The notes under the pieces are model-generated. The model made no database searches, was not told the DNA's origin, and saw only the letters and a program-made list of their open reading frames with translations. The position numbers and the translations under genes were made by a program. From Paramarasmius palmivorus (taxonomy: Eukaryota > Basidiomycota > Agaricomycetes > Agaricales > Marasmiaceae), in contig JAYKXP010000037.1 of NCBI GenBank assembly GCA_037176845.1, forward strand, positions 186,001 through 250,000: a DNA stretch of 64,000 nt, given 5' to 3'. Positions 22,591 through 33,740 of the stretch are shown here, one piece after another; the first letter of the stretch is position 1; each line of letters opens with the position of its first letter.

Positions 22591-24878
22591 TTAGATACCG
22601 AAAGGTGAAAGTCCAAGGCTGCGGTGTCCAACCGACAAGCTTCCTATCCTCTTCAACGTGCGCGCTAAGTCAAGGTCCTCGTCCCCAAAACCAGCTTCTG
22701 AAAGTTCCCGTTTTACCGACTCGGTAGTAGAATTCGTACCGAACGGGTTTCCGATAGTTGGGCAAACAGTGCCCGGTTCCGGGAGTGTACCGTTGACAAA
22801 GTAGGCACGTATGGCTTTAGCAGTGCAGACGGATGGAGAATTCAAGGAAACGTGCTGGAGGTACATCAGGTCAGTGTTGTGCGGGTCGCGGAATACGAAT
22901 AAAACTCACTCCAGAAGAGTCCTGGGTGAGTACAACGGATCCGGGGAAACCCTTTGAGACTACATGGGCACTAGGAGTGTGCTAATATCAGTGATCATCA
23001 TATGGTTATGAACTACTAGGACTTGCGCTTGAAGTGGAGTTACTGGGTCTGCAGAGGGATTAGAAGGTCATAAACCAAGATCCGCAAAAAGAGCGTACCA
23101 GCAGAATTACCGATAATCAACAAAGGGTGACTCGTGTTTCCGGAAATAGGCCCTAAATATAACGGATGAATCGACTCTGCTACCGATATGAGTGTGAACA
23201 ACATATACGTACCTCTGAAGAAATCTTTTGAAATTCTAGGCCAAGCGCTGGTAGAAATACTAAGTAGAGAAGTGGAAACTCAGACAGGAGAAGACTTACC
23301 TGCAAGATATTCTGATGCCGGCGGTCATACTAGCCCATCCCGATATCTCGAGACTTTCCTTGTAGTGCTTTTCAGCATCTTCCAATCCGGGTGGTACAAC
23401 ATCGCCATCATTGCAACCGAAAGCTTGCCGCGCATCCAAGACGTTCTCAAAAGCAAGATCGGGAGAATTGCAAGAGCAAAGCGGAGATGGAGGCGCCTGC
23501 TCAAAAAGTTTCCACAGTGCAGTTCCATTCCCAGCCTCCAGCTCGGCCAATCCAGTCGCTAGTCCAGGCCAGATAAGAAACGGGCTACTCAAGCTGGAGA
23601 ACAATAGTTCTCTCAAAAGCGCGTAATCGACGACGCCATAGGAGAGCTCTGTGCGTACCGCCACTGGAGCTCGGATGATAGAGTCATACAATTTGTTGAG
23701 CCTTTCATTCATAGTTTCAGGGGATGAATCATAGAAGGCACACGCCCCGGGCCCTGCATTATGGCAATCATTGAAGAACCAGTTGAGGGCCTTGTCGGTG
23801 TCCAGAGTCATTGATTTCCGTGCATCTACACGTCGGAATCAAACATGTCGGATAACGGTAGAAAAAGAATGCACATACTGTTATAGTAATCGTTCTCGGC
23901 GTCGACTATGCCATCAATGAGTAACCGGCCTACTTTGTCCTTGAGCATATAATTTAGCAAAACTGTCCCTACAAGAAAATATAAACCAATCCCACCGGGA
24001 ACATAGCGGCGAATGTCGAACCCAAGACTGAGCCGTATCTTGGAGGGAAGAGTTGAGACATCAAGCTGTAGCATCATTTTATTCGAACGTACGAGAATCC
24101 CCAATATTGTAACTTTTCCACGCCATAAGCATCTGCGATATGAAGCATATCTTGTGCCACATGAGAGGTCGTAAAGTACGGCAAAAGGTCGATGAACCGC
24201 TCTTGAACAAGCTGTCCATTGATCTTGCTGCGTGCCCAAAAGCTTGCAACGTCGACCGACGAGTGATTCAGCTCTGTACCAGGCGGAATGTACCACAGCG
24301 TACGTTCTTCGCGAGATTCAAAGAATTCCACTCTGGGGGTAGAACGACTTACACCTATAACATAGTGAGAAACGTTGCCGCATCTAAGATGCCTGCCCGT
24401 TGATGACACACCTCGTGGATCGAATCCAACGACGTCGAACTGAGGCCCAACAATCTGTGCGAGATATTCGCCTCTCCCGATTACCAGATCAATGCCACTA
24501 CCACCTGGTCCTCCGGGATTGAACAGAATTGGACCACGATACTCTGAGCTATCAGTAGATACGTTGGCCTTGATACGAATCAGTGCTATGGCAGCAGACC
24601 TCCGTTCAGGGTCTGGAGTAGTTGAGGGGAACCTGCAAACGGCCACATTCGAAGGAGCCGTCGTAGCATTTGACCCATGTCAGGTCTTTTGAAGGTTCAA
24701 TCTGAGATCAGATGCGTGTTGAGTCGTATTATATATAAAAAAGTACAGAGGCGACACTCACAGATGCCCAAGACGATTCAGACCAACCCGAAGGCTGGGT
24801 TCTATTCTCTTGCGCTCCTGCAAGGACGAGGAGTGCGCCGAAGAAAATGAGTTGGAAAGCTCTCGTTCTGAGACACAT
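22591..24878 (-). pseudogene. TAP-like alpha/beta-hydrolase, copy 2, with a +1 frameshift
   Basis: Paralogue of copy 1 with the same exon plan. The signal peptide MCLRTRAFQLIFFGALLVLA starts at 24878. In exon 2 the frame CGRLQVPLNYS meets a stop: comparison with copies 4 and 5 shows one extra base at about 24609-24617, after which the reading frame DPERRSAAIALIRIKANV continues normally. Everything else looks functional: GPILFNPGGPGGSG, GFSYGSVLG nucleophile, a Cys-rich lid with CNDGDVVPPGLEDAEKHY, the TAP-like tail with His in HVSLNSPSVCT, and the C-terminus HRSLGLSPFGI. The loss is therefore recent, or the extra base is a sequencing error, in which case this is an intact gene. Nearest relative is copy 3 on the opposite strand. 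Confidence 0.65.
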
Positions 24879-25869
24879 CAACTAGAACGATGATAGGTGA
24901 TTGGGTGAACTTCACTAGTCGATGGCTTTTAAATGGTGAGATACGGACCGGCAGTGCAAAGCATTACTGGTATGAGAGGAGTCAGCGAGGAATTCAGTTT
25001 GGCGCACATGGAAGAAACCAACCTCCGTGAGGTATAATGGTTGGTCGTAGATGTTGAATAACGTAGCAATCGAAGCTGTTCCCGAATGCTCGACTTTGAT
25101 GCTCCGAACATGCACGCATTCACATACCAGAGCTCGGCAGATGGAAAACAGTACGTAGTTACAGGAAGCCAGAATCTGCGGCGATTGTTCCCCGTTAATT
25201 GTACAGCAACTCTGATGCGCTGAAAAGATTGCCAGGAAATGACATTCTGCTCAAGCAGGATGATCATATATTGGCACTTGTACTTCCAAAGTGTCAAAGC
25301 ACATGCAGTCATTCAAATGTCGGTTTTACGCACATCTATACCCGCTCAGTGATCACTCTTCTTGCCAACGTAGCCCCAACTGGCCGTGTAATATAGCCCG
25401 TATGAGTCGGGAATTTGGGAATAAATAATCTGATGGACGATGGTCAGCCATACGAGCTCCAAGCGAATAAGTCAAGGCCGAAGGCTGTTGCATATAAGCT
25501 ATTATGTTGACCCGCGAGCTCTTTGAAAGCATACCTTGAAGGAATTATAATACGAAAGTAATTCGTTGAGATGATGGTTATAGTCTGAGACCCTGGCGCC
25601 TACTTTACTTCATGGAAAGCTAAGTACTTTGTCATTATGTACAATGACCCCCAAATCTCCCGTATTATTTTCTGCATGGAACGTGTTACATGCTGCTGTG
25701 TCGATACGCTACATGGGTACGAACCAAGAAGAACTTGATTCGACTTCCGGTGCACGCCTTGCGCTCCGCCGACGCTCAGCTGATCCTTTCTCAATAATCG
25801 TCATCTTCATCTTTCTATGATGGCTGAAAAATCCTTGATAACATACCATCCTTGTCTTTTCGAGCCTTC
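24879..25869. other. Intergenic, divergent promoters
   Basis: It lies between minus-strand peptidase copy 2 and the plus-strand oxidoreductase. An AT-rich TATA-like stretch (TTTAAAAG on the minus strand) is near 24926-24935. No gene seen. Confidence 0.45.
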
Positions 25870-27615
25870 ATGGCACCAACTCGAAACGGTCGTCTGATTT
25901 TCAACGAGGTGCCTACAGGTGAATCCATCATTGTTAGCTTCATCTTCTACTTTTTTAGTGATTAGTATAGCTAGTTGTCTTTGATTCTGGACTGGAAATT
26001 TAGACTAGCCGTAGGATTACCAATTCCAGGCAAAACAACTATATATGACTCTTCTTCAACTATCGATGTCGGCTCCGTAAATCTAAACGGAAGCGTTCTC
26101 TTGAAAGCGATAGTACTTTCGTTGAAACGGTAGATCCTCGTATAAAGTGAGAGATTTTTGAAAGATGAGGGAACGCGTTGTCTCGCGCTCCCGCCGTTAG
26201 GGGGATACATGGGGATACCAGACAAAATGCTGCACAGATGTTAGGAGCGTCCATTCATAACACATCTATGCGTCTCTACTTTATTAACTGACAAACTACT
26301 TATCCTACATTTCAGTGTTATATGAGTGCATCTTCACAACGATTTTTTTAAACGAAATTTTCCCCCTATTCGCGCGACACGAGAATCCGGACACACGTTG
26401 TAGCCTGCCTATGTGCTAGGTGAACCGTGAGTCGAACAGGGCCTCTGAGAGAAGATATAAAACTGAAGGCCCAAAAGAATCGCTGGCTTTGGGATTGGTC
26501 TCGTCCTACGCTCTGAACATCCTGGGTTCAAGGAAGGAGATTATGTGTTTGGAAGATTGAGTATGTCGTGTAAATCCTCTTTCAAGATCATTCTTTAACA
26601 CACAACTCGCATACTTAGGTTTCGAAGAACACAGCATCCCACCCGACGCGTCAACACTCAGGAAAATCGTAAAAGAGCCTGGATTAGATTGGACGGTGTA
26701 CGTTGGTGCGGCTGGAATGCCTGGTGTGTTCGCTATCGGGAGTCTGAGTCGTTGAGAAATTCATGTGGTTGTAGGCATGACGGCGTACTGTGGATGGAAG
26801 GAGTATTCGCAAGCGAAGAAGGTATGTATTCTCCCTGAGATTACCCCCAGTCTCTTTCAAACATGTTTCCAGGGCGAAACAGCCTTCATCTCTGGGGCAG
26901 CAGGTGCTGTTGGAGCGTGAGTTTGCCAATCATTACTCATGGTCCCTTCTGGTTAATCTTATCGGATTCGGTCATACACAGAATCGTCATTCAACTAGCT
27001 AAGCTGGATGGAATGAAAGTGATCGCCTCTGCGGGTACAGACGAAAAGGTTCGGGAGTGCGTTGAGATGGGTGCGGATATTGCGTTCAACTACAAGACGA
27101 CCGATACGGAGAAGATATTAGAGAAAGAGGGACCGTTGGATGTGTGCGTTCTTTTAATATCCGCCCTTGGTTTTTGCGGGCTGACGGATCCTGACAGATA
27201 TTGGGACAATGTCGGCGGCGCAGTACTCGACGCTGCATTGCTTGCCTCGGCTAAACATGCGAGGATTATCGCATGTGGGATGATTTCGACCTATAACAAC
27301 AAGGAAGGGACAAATCTTAAGGTACCCATATTCCTCGCCTTCATCCGACCGCCCTCTCTAATTACTCATGCATACTCATAGAACCTGTGGACAATCTTTG
27401 GAAGATCCCTCCATATCCATGGATTCCTCTTCAGCGACATAGCACCCAAGTATGAAAAGGAGTTCTTTGAGGTTATTCCGAAGAAACTTGTCAGCGGAGA
27501 GCTCAAGCATAGAGAGGATGTGACGAAAGGTTTGGAGAACGCTGGCGAAGCACTGTTGGATGTACTACTTGGGAAGAACTTTGGGAAGAAGGTTGTAGTT
27601 GTTGCTGAAGATTAG
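25870..27615 (+). pseudogene. NADP-dependent medium-chain oxidoreductase, disrupted N-terminal half
   Basis: Member of the zinc-free MDR family (prostaglandin/leukotriene reductase-like, reducing enone double bonds with NADPH). It begins MAPTRNGRLIFNEVPTG and splices (intron about 25911-26014) to LPIPGKTTIYDSS and VLLKAIVLSL. At the point where the family has DP-Y-x-RG-x-M there is a TAG (about 26130). The next 350 bases hold only scattered remnants (KMRER, a PPLGGYMG-like piece), with stops in all frames. From GFGIGLVLRSEHPGFKEGDY (26485 on) the gene is well preserved: GLDWTVYVGAAGMPG, TAYCGWKEYSQAKKG, FISGAAGAVGA (nucleotide-binding glycine motif), GADIAFNYKT, GGAVLDAALL, IIACGMISTYN, and an end in KKVVVVAED. 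An unrecognised splice path could still rescue it. Confidence 0.6.
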
Positions 27616-27688
27616 AGTCCAATGTTACTGCTAGCGACAACGTAGTGCTGTAAACCGGGCCGACTGGCAGTCAACTTGAAAACCCTGT

Positions 27689-27706
27689 CCCTAACCCTAA
27701 CCCTAA
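27689..27706 (+). promoter_or_regulatory. Telobox: three CCCTAA units upstream of RPS26
   Basis: Exactly three CCCTAA units end 118 bases before the RPS26 ATG. In many fungi TTAGGG-type sites bind Tbf1-like or Rap1-like factors in ribosomal protein promoters (established for several yeasts). The use here is inferred from position. Confidence 0.6.
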
Positions 27707-27824
27707 GCTGACCTTGTTTGTCCCTTGTTTGGACGGACAGGAAATCCACCGAAACGACCCAACGACCGTCGTCGACAACACACTCAAGGTCCCTCACACT
27801 CTCGACCACCAAAACTTATCCAAA

Positions 27825-28416
27825 ATGGTGTGTATACTCTATTCATGCCCCTCATGTCCCAGAATCCTTTCATTTTCCGCTCGTTTTCACTGGATTCACT
27901 TTCGACCTTTGGATGTACTGATGATCTGAACCTTTTCATAGACCAAGAAAAGAAGAAATGGCGGCCGCAACAAGAAAGGTCGTGGCCACGTCGGATTCCT
28001 TCGCTGCTCCAACTGTAGTCGATGTGTTGCAAAGGACAAGGCCATCAAGAGGTTTACTGTAAGGAACATGGTGGAATCTGCTGCTGTTAGGGATATCTCA
28101 GAGGCATCGGTTTATCCTGGTGAGTTTTTCTTGCTTCAATTTCAAGAGCTGCATATTTAAGAAGGGATTGCAGAATATACCGTCCCCAAACTGTACATCA
28201 AAATCGCATACTGTGTGTCGTGTGCTATTCACGCCCACGGTAGGTTTCCTTTTATTCATATCGAGCAATGAAATTGATGTCGAGTTTTCAGTCGTCCGTG
28301 TCCGATCGCGTGAGGGCCGTCGTAACCGTGCACCACCTCCCCGTGTCAGATGGAAGGATGGAAAGAAGGTCAACCCGGCTGTTGCTGCTGCTGAAGACGC
28401 AAAGGCAAAGGCATAG
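27825..28416 (+). CDS. RPS26: 40S ribosomal protein eS26
   Basis: Small-subunit ribosomal protein eS26, 123 residues, sitting at the mRNA exit channel. Exons are 27825-27827, 27942-28119, 28174-28239 and 28292-28416; they sum to 372 bases in frame. The first intron follows the ATG directly, so the start codon forms an exon of its own. The protein begins [19 protein letters not shown]. The zinc-ribbon cysteines are in CSNCSRC and CVSC, the latter followed by [18 protein letters not shown]. The C-terminus is Ala/Lys-rich ([14 protein letters not shown]). All family hallmarks are present and nothing is missing. It is a stable housekeeping gene between expanding secreted-protein copies. Confidence 0.97.
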
Positions 28417-28807
28417 GTGTTGTGTATTTTGTATCATCACAGTATGCGCTAGGCAATACACATGCACTCCATCTCCCTGTATACGGTGTTGTGAACCTCT
28501 TCCTAGATTCTGCCACCTTTCCACTTGGCGGCGTGGGTTGCAAGGCATCCTGGGATGTATCGGGATCTGTCTTGCAGTGTTTACACCAGGCTAATTCATG
28601 ATGGTGTCTTGTTAGCATTCATTGGATGTAATACACGAAAGATATCATGTGAATAACAGAATCGATTCATATCATTTTCTGACTATGAAAGAGGTGCTTC
28701 CAAATGCCGTCGAATCAATTGAAAGCCCACTCGTATCATGTAAGGAAACCCCTTAAACCGCCTTTACGACGATAGCTAATAGTAATATCACCACAAGAAA
28801 CCCGGTC
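28417..28807. other. Intergenic between RPS26 and the F-box gene
   Basis: 3' region of RPS26 and promoter of the F-box gene. No further feature seen. Confidence 0.5.
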
Positions 28808-30094
28808 ATGACCGATGCTCCAAAGACCCTTCCGCCTGAGCTTGTTGCTAAAACCTTGGATCACCTACGTTCCAACAAGCGAGCGCTCATGGCGGTCTCC
28901 CTTGCATCGCATTCTTGGAACATCCCTGCTCGACAACATCTCTTTCGCAATCTCGGTAACATCCCCGGCGAAGAAGACTCGGAGACCAAGATAAAGGAGT
29001 TTATAGATCTATGCAAGAACGAATACTCCACCATTCCAGCTGCCGGTCCTCGAAAAGTTACACTCGTCTCATCAGTCATCGCGGGATCTGGCACGATTCG
29101 TTTCTTCGTGGAAGCCTTGCTGGAGGACGATCTTGCTCGCAAGGTGTTTTGGAATGTCGAGGAACTTGTTATTACATGTTCACAAGGACATCCAGTCACC
29201 GCACGGAGGAGAGCCGGGCTCGGAGGATCAGATTGGTCTCAACTAGTCCAATCCGGATGCTTTCCAAAAGTCAGGAAGCTGGCATTCACGAGTTGCATCT
29301 TGACGGAGGAGTCGATCTCGCAAATGGGAGCGATCATCCGCTCCCTTGAACGATTGGAATTCCTTAGCTTGGAATTTCCCTGGTTCCACAGGTTTACTCC
29401 TGAACGTTCACTAGACGTACATGGAATCGGGGCGTTCCCTGACACGTTGCGTCGTCTAATTCTTGAGGTACATGACGCAGAAGTTGAAACGACAAACGCG
29501 CTGCAGCTGTTCTCTACATGCTCGACATTGGAAGAGGTCACCGTCGAGTGCCTCAGCCGAGCACATATCGAGGATCTTCAGTACTTTCTCCAGCATACTC
29601 CGGCTCGAATCCAACGAATGACGCTTTCAATGGCTTCTTCGTATTTGCATGAAAACGATGGTATCATCCTGTTGAAGCAGGTCATTGCCTCATCCACGTC
29701 GCGCGTTGAGGAAATGGTCATTGAAACGTTCATGGACGACTTTGTGTACATCTTTGGCGGAACCTCAGAGACAGAGCTCCCACCGCCCGAAAACTTGAAA
29801 AAGGTCGTTTTAACCAGTGCAGTGAAGGGCATGGAATGGTCCTTGGAGAATATACTAGTGAATGATAGTTTTTTTGGTGGACTGGAAAAGATACTTCTAC
29901 TGTGCATCGAGATACGCTCTGCAGAGGAACTCGAAACAGCAGGGTGGGATGAGGACAGTGAAGCGGTTGGGGCCGAGTCGGATCCATATCGCGAAGGAGC
30001 AAAAAGAGCAGCGGAACGTTTGAAGATCTTCGAGCATACGCAACGTGTAAAGCCTTTGTTAGAGGCTCTTGTCAAGTACAGAGCTGAACTGTAA
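28808..30094 (+). CDS. F-box-like protein, single exon
   Basis: Intronless gene of 428 codons. The N-terminus LPPELVAKTLDHLR, then MAVSLASHSWNIPARQHLFR (about residues 8-47) fits an F-box, which binds Skp1 in SCF ubiquitin ligases. The rest has loosely repeated leucine-rich segments (LERLEFLSLEF, LRRLILEV, LEEVTVECLS), as in the F-box/LRR-like proteins abundant in Agaricomycetes. An acidic stretch precedes the C-terminus. No signal peptide or helix. Lack of introns contrasts with its neighbours but is common in this fast-evolving family. The substrate cannot be inferred. Confidence 0.85.
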   Translation: MTDAPKTLPPELVAKTLDHLRSNKRALMAVSLASHSWNIPARQHLFRNLGNIPGEEDSETKIKEFIDLCKNEYSTIPAAGPRKVTLVSSVIAGSGTIRFFVEALLEDDLARKVFWNVEELVITCSQGHPVTARRRAGLGGSDWSQLVQSGCFPKVRKLAFTSCILTEESISQMGAIIRSLERLEFLSLEFPWFHRFTPERSLDVHGIGAFPDTLRRLILEVHDAEVETTNALQLFSTCSTLEEVTVECLSRAHIEDLQYFLQHTPARIQRMTLSMASSYLHENDGIILLKQVIASSTSRVEEMVIETFMDDFVYIFGGTSETELPPPENLKKVVLTSAVKGMEWSLENILVNDSFFGGLEKILLLCIEIRSAEELETAGWDEDSEAVGAESDPYREGAKRAAERLKIFEHTQRVKPLLEALVKYRAEL

Positions 30095-31483
30095 TGCAAA
30101 GCTTAAGGAGGTCCATAGAGGAGGTCCGCATGCTGATATCCCGTAGGTTTCATTCATAGTCCTTGTGTACGATACGAAGATTTTTCAGGCTTGGAGAACT
30201 CGCCACTACTCTTGAGATAGATAGACCCATTTTCTTGTTGCACTCAAGGTAAATTATAGTATCAGTTTCCTCGAGGATCCAGACGGAAAGAGGCGACACA
30301 CCAACATGGTAATCCTGACTCTCCGGCCATATCCTGTCTTCCCATTCGCCGACTTTGAGTGCCGACTACAAGCCATACTATCGTTTCTCCATGGAGCCAA
30401 AAGGAAGAATGCAAAATAAGGGGGGGTTTATGGAGGAAACGAGGATGTGTAGAAGAAAGGACCGAAGAAATTTGCCGCGTTTCGGCTGGGCGCTCTAGGG
30501 CGCTCTTCAATCAGGACCATGACCATCGGCATATGTGGAATTTGGTTGCCCTTCAATTCCTTTGCACATATTGTTCCGTTCGCACACTTTCGATGCTTGT
30601 CCTGGGTTAGGTCGTAGGGGCCCTTACCAGCCTGCTAGGCTTCTAGGTGAGTTGGCTACGTGTTCTCCCGAATTGTTAGTACTGATCAAACACCGCGACA
30701 CTATGTAGAGTGAATCGACTCTGTACACCTGGCAAATGGTCCAGTCTTGGTCCAGTCCACGGGCATCCCGGGGAGAATCGACCTTTACTCGAATCTATAC
30801 CAAGACTCGACAGTTCTAATTAACAGCTAACAGCTTCCGCTGATATCTTCTGGGCAAGCGTATGTAATCGCTTCAACCAAGCTTGCATACCCACAATCAT
30901 GCAAGCCAACCGGATTATTTCCCGAGTCATACGGGATTTGCTGGCTATGCAATATTGACAAGAAGAATGGTTCTCAAGCAGATGTTCGAGCGGTCAGGCT
31001 CACATATGCGAAATCACTATCAATATGGCGCCATGTACACGAAAGTCTGGGAAAACAAGTATCGCAGTCACCGTGTCTTCTCAATAATGATTTACGCAGC
31101 ATCAAGTAGCATCGGTAGATGCTTACTTTCTGTGTCCTCGTGCTCTCCCGCGTCTTTCAGCCAAACTGTGATATGGAACCCCCAGTGGTGGCGTAATTGG
31201 AGCAGAGAAGTTTGAGCACCAGCCTCATGGAATAGCTTCTATGATTCCACTGTTCTTTATTCCTCTCGGAGGTTCGTTTTTGCCGGGCGCGCTCGAATTA
31301 ATTCCTCGCTCACCTGCTTTTCACAACGTATATCGTATGGACTTTGCAGTGGGGGCTCTGCCAGTGCATCGCTGTCCGCAGTCCACTGTGGCACTTAAAA
31401 GCTCTCCGCCACAGTGAAGCTCACCCAAGCAACATCTTATTCTGCACTCATCGCTTGACATTCGCAAATAATCGCTATAGCTC
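30095..31483. other. Intergenic upstream of peptidase copy 3
   Basis: About 1.4 kb with only short frames; the plus-strand frame 30883-31215 has no recognised motif. The last 150 bases are probably the promoter of peptidase copy 3. Confidence 0.5.
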
Positions 31484-33740
31484 ATGTTTCTCAGAACCAG
31501 AGCCTTACATCTCGTTTTCGTTGGTGCACTCCTCACCCTTGGAGGCGCGCAAGAGAATGGAACCCAATCGTCAGAATGGTCCGAGTCGTCTTGGGCCTCT
31601 GTGAGTGTCGTCTCTTCGATCTCTATTCTAAAATTGCTCAAGATACACCTGGTTTCAGATCGAACCCTCTAAAGACTTGGAATGGGTCAAATGCTATGAC
31701 GGCCCCTTCGAATGTGGCCGCTTGCAGGTTCCTCTGAACTATTCCAACCCTGATGGGGAATCCGCCGCTATAGCTCTCATTCGTATCAAAGCCAATGTCT
31801 CCACCGACAGTCTAGAATATCGTGGACCGATTCTTTTCAATCCTGGAGGTCCAGGTGGCGGCGGCGTAGAACTCGTTACGCTTCTCGGCACATCACTGGC
31901 ACAAATTGTCGGGCCCCAGTTCGATATCGTGGGATTCGATCCTCGAGGTGGGCCTTTCCATACTACTTTGCAAGTCTTACTTCCAATCTGACTATTATGC
32001 AGGTGTAGCCCATTCTACACCTCGAGTAGAATTTTTCGAAAGTCGTGAAGAACGTGCATTGTGGTATACTCCGGCTCCCACAGAGCTGAATCACTCGTCA
32101 GTCGACGTCGCAAGCTTTTGGGCACGTAGCAAGATCAACGGACAGCTTGCTCAAGAACGGTTCATCGACCTCTTGCCATACTTTACGACATCTCATGTGG
32201 CACAAGACATGCTTCGCATCGTGGAAGCTCATGGCAGGGAAAAGCTCCAGTACTGGGGATTCTCGTACGTCGAGTAAAAAATACGTGTTGGCAACTGGAG
32301 CCTAACTTTTACTTCCAAAGATACGGCTCAGTCCTTGGTTCAACGTTTGCTGCCATGTTCCCGGTAGGTTGCTATCTCGCATCGGCATAGTTTTGCTCAA
32401 CAACACTCAAGGATAAAGTGGAGCGATTAATAATCGATGGAATAGTCGACGTCGAGAACGATTATTACACCAGTAATGTGGAATCGTTTTGGCTAGTGTT
32501 CAGCTCGTCTGATGCTTTTGTGTAGCTGACTGGAAAAGAATGACTCTCGACACTGACAAAACCGTCGATTGGTTTTTCAAAGACTGCCTTGATGCAGGGC
32601 CAGAGGCATGTGCCTTCCATGATACCTCGATCGAGGCCATGCGAGAAAGGCTCAACAAGTTGTATGACTCCGTCATCAAAGCTCCAGTTCCCGTGCGCAC
32701 GGAAGTCTCCTATGACCTCGTCAACTATGAGGCTTTGAGAGGGCTGATATACATCAGCTTATATGCACCACTCAGATGGCCTCAACTGGCGGCTGGGTTA
32801 GCCGGAGTGGAGGCTGGGAATGGGACAGCGCTGTGGGAAATAGTGGGCGATGTACCTCCCTTTTCATGCTCTTGTGATTCTTCGGAGTTTGCTTTCGAGA
32901 ACGTTTTGGACGCACGACATGCTTATGTCTGCAATGACGGAGATGTTGTGTCATCGAGTTTGGAGGACGCTGAAAAGCACTATGAAGAGAGCGTCGAGAT
33001 ATCCGGATGGAATAGTCTGTTCGCCGCTTTCAGAATCGAGTGCAGGTGAGCTTTACTTGTACTTTTCCTACCAATACTCAATGAAATCCTCGTTAGCTCT
33101 TGGCCCAGGATTCCCAGAGACTTTTTCAGAGGTACTTTATGTTCAAGCGTGGTACCCAGCAACGTTGACTTACTGATTACATCTAGGCCCTATTTCGGGA
33201 AACACGAGTTATCCTCTTTTGATTATCGGCAACACTGCTGGTGCGTTCTGCCTGAGATCTTGCATTCTAGGATACTTCTGATCTTCCTGTAGACCCCGTG
33301 ACCCCACTCCAGAAGTGAGTGCTTCATAGTGCACACAAACGTTATAATTACTAATACCATTGCACCCTTCCAGCGCTCACATAGTCTCGAAGGGCTTCCC
33401 CGGCTCCGTTGTCCTCACTCAGGATTCGCCTGGGGTAAATCTTATCCATATTCCGTCACTTGCGCAAAACTAATCTTCCGCTCTTTTTTAGCATGCCTCG
33501 ATCGGTTCACCGTCTATCTGCACTAATAACGCTATCCGCGCTTACTTCGTCAACGGTACCCTCCCGGAGCCTGGAACTGTCTGCCCGAGTTTCATAAACC
33601 CGTTCAGTACGAACTCCACCACTGAGTCGATGAAACGCGAGCTTTCAGATGCGGGTTTTGCAGAAGAGGATATCGAGTTGATGCATACACTGAAGCAGAT
33701 GGGAAGGTCTTTGCCTGGCTTTGGACCTTTCAGATTCTGA
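31484..33740 (+). CDS. TAP-like secreted alpha/beta-hydrolase (S33 type), copy 3
   Basis: Best-resolved copy: 570 residues in 11 exons (31484-31600, 31659-31947, 32003-32264, 32321-32363, 32412-32472, 32526-33045, 33097-33131, 33187-33240, 33293-33314, 33374-33434, 33492-33740), total 1713 bases in frame. Signal peptide MFLRTRALHLVFVGALLTLG. GPILFNPGGPGGGG forms the oxyanion region. The nucleophile is in GFSYGSVLG (split codon), the triad Asp in DPVTPLQN and the His at the start of the last exon in HASIGSPSICT. A Cys-containing lid domain lies between. The end, GFGPFRF, differs slightly from the SPFGI-like ends of copies 1, 2 and 5. It is first of three plus-strand copies and closest to the frameshifted copy 2. 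Expected to act outside the cell on peptides. Confidence 0.9.

Noticed and set aside
27905..27935. snoRNA in RPS26 intron 1 (TGATGA and CTGA words)
   Set aside because: The C-like and D-like boxes are adjacent instead of separated by a guide region, and there is no terminal stem.
30883..31215. 110-codon plus-strand frame before peptidase copy 3
   Set aside because: No motif or signal peptide, and no consistent splice continuation into the peptidase gene.
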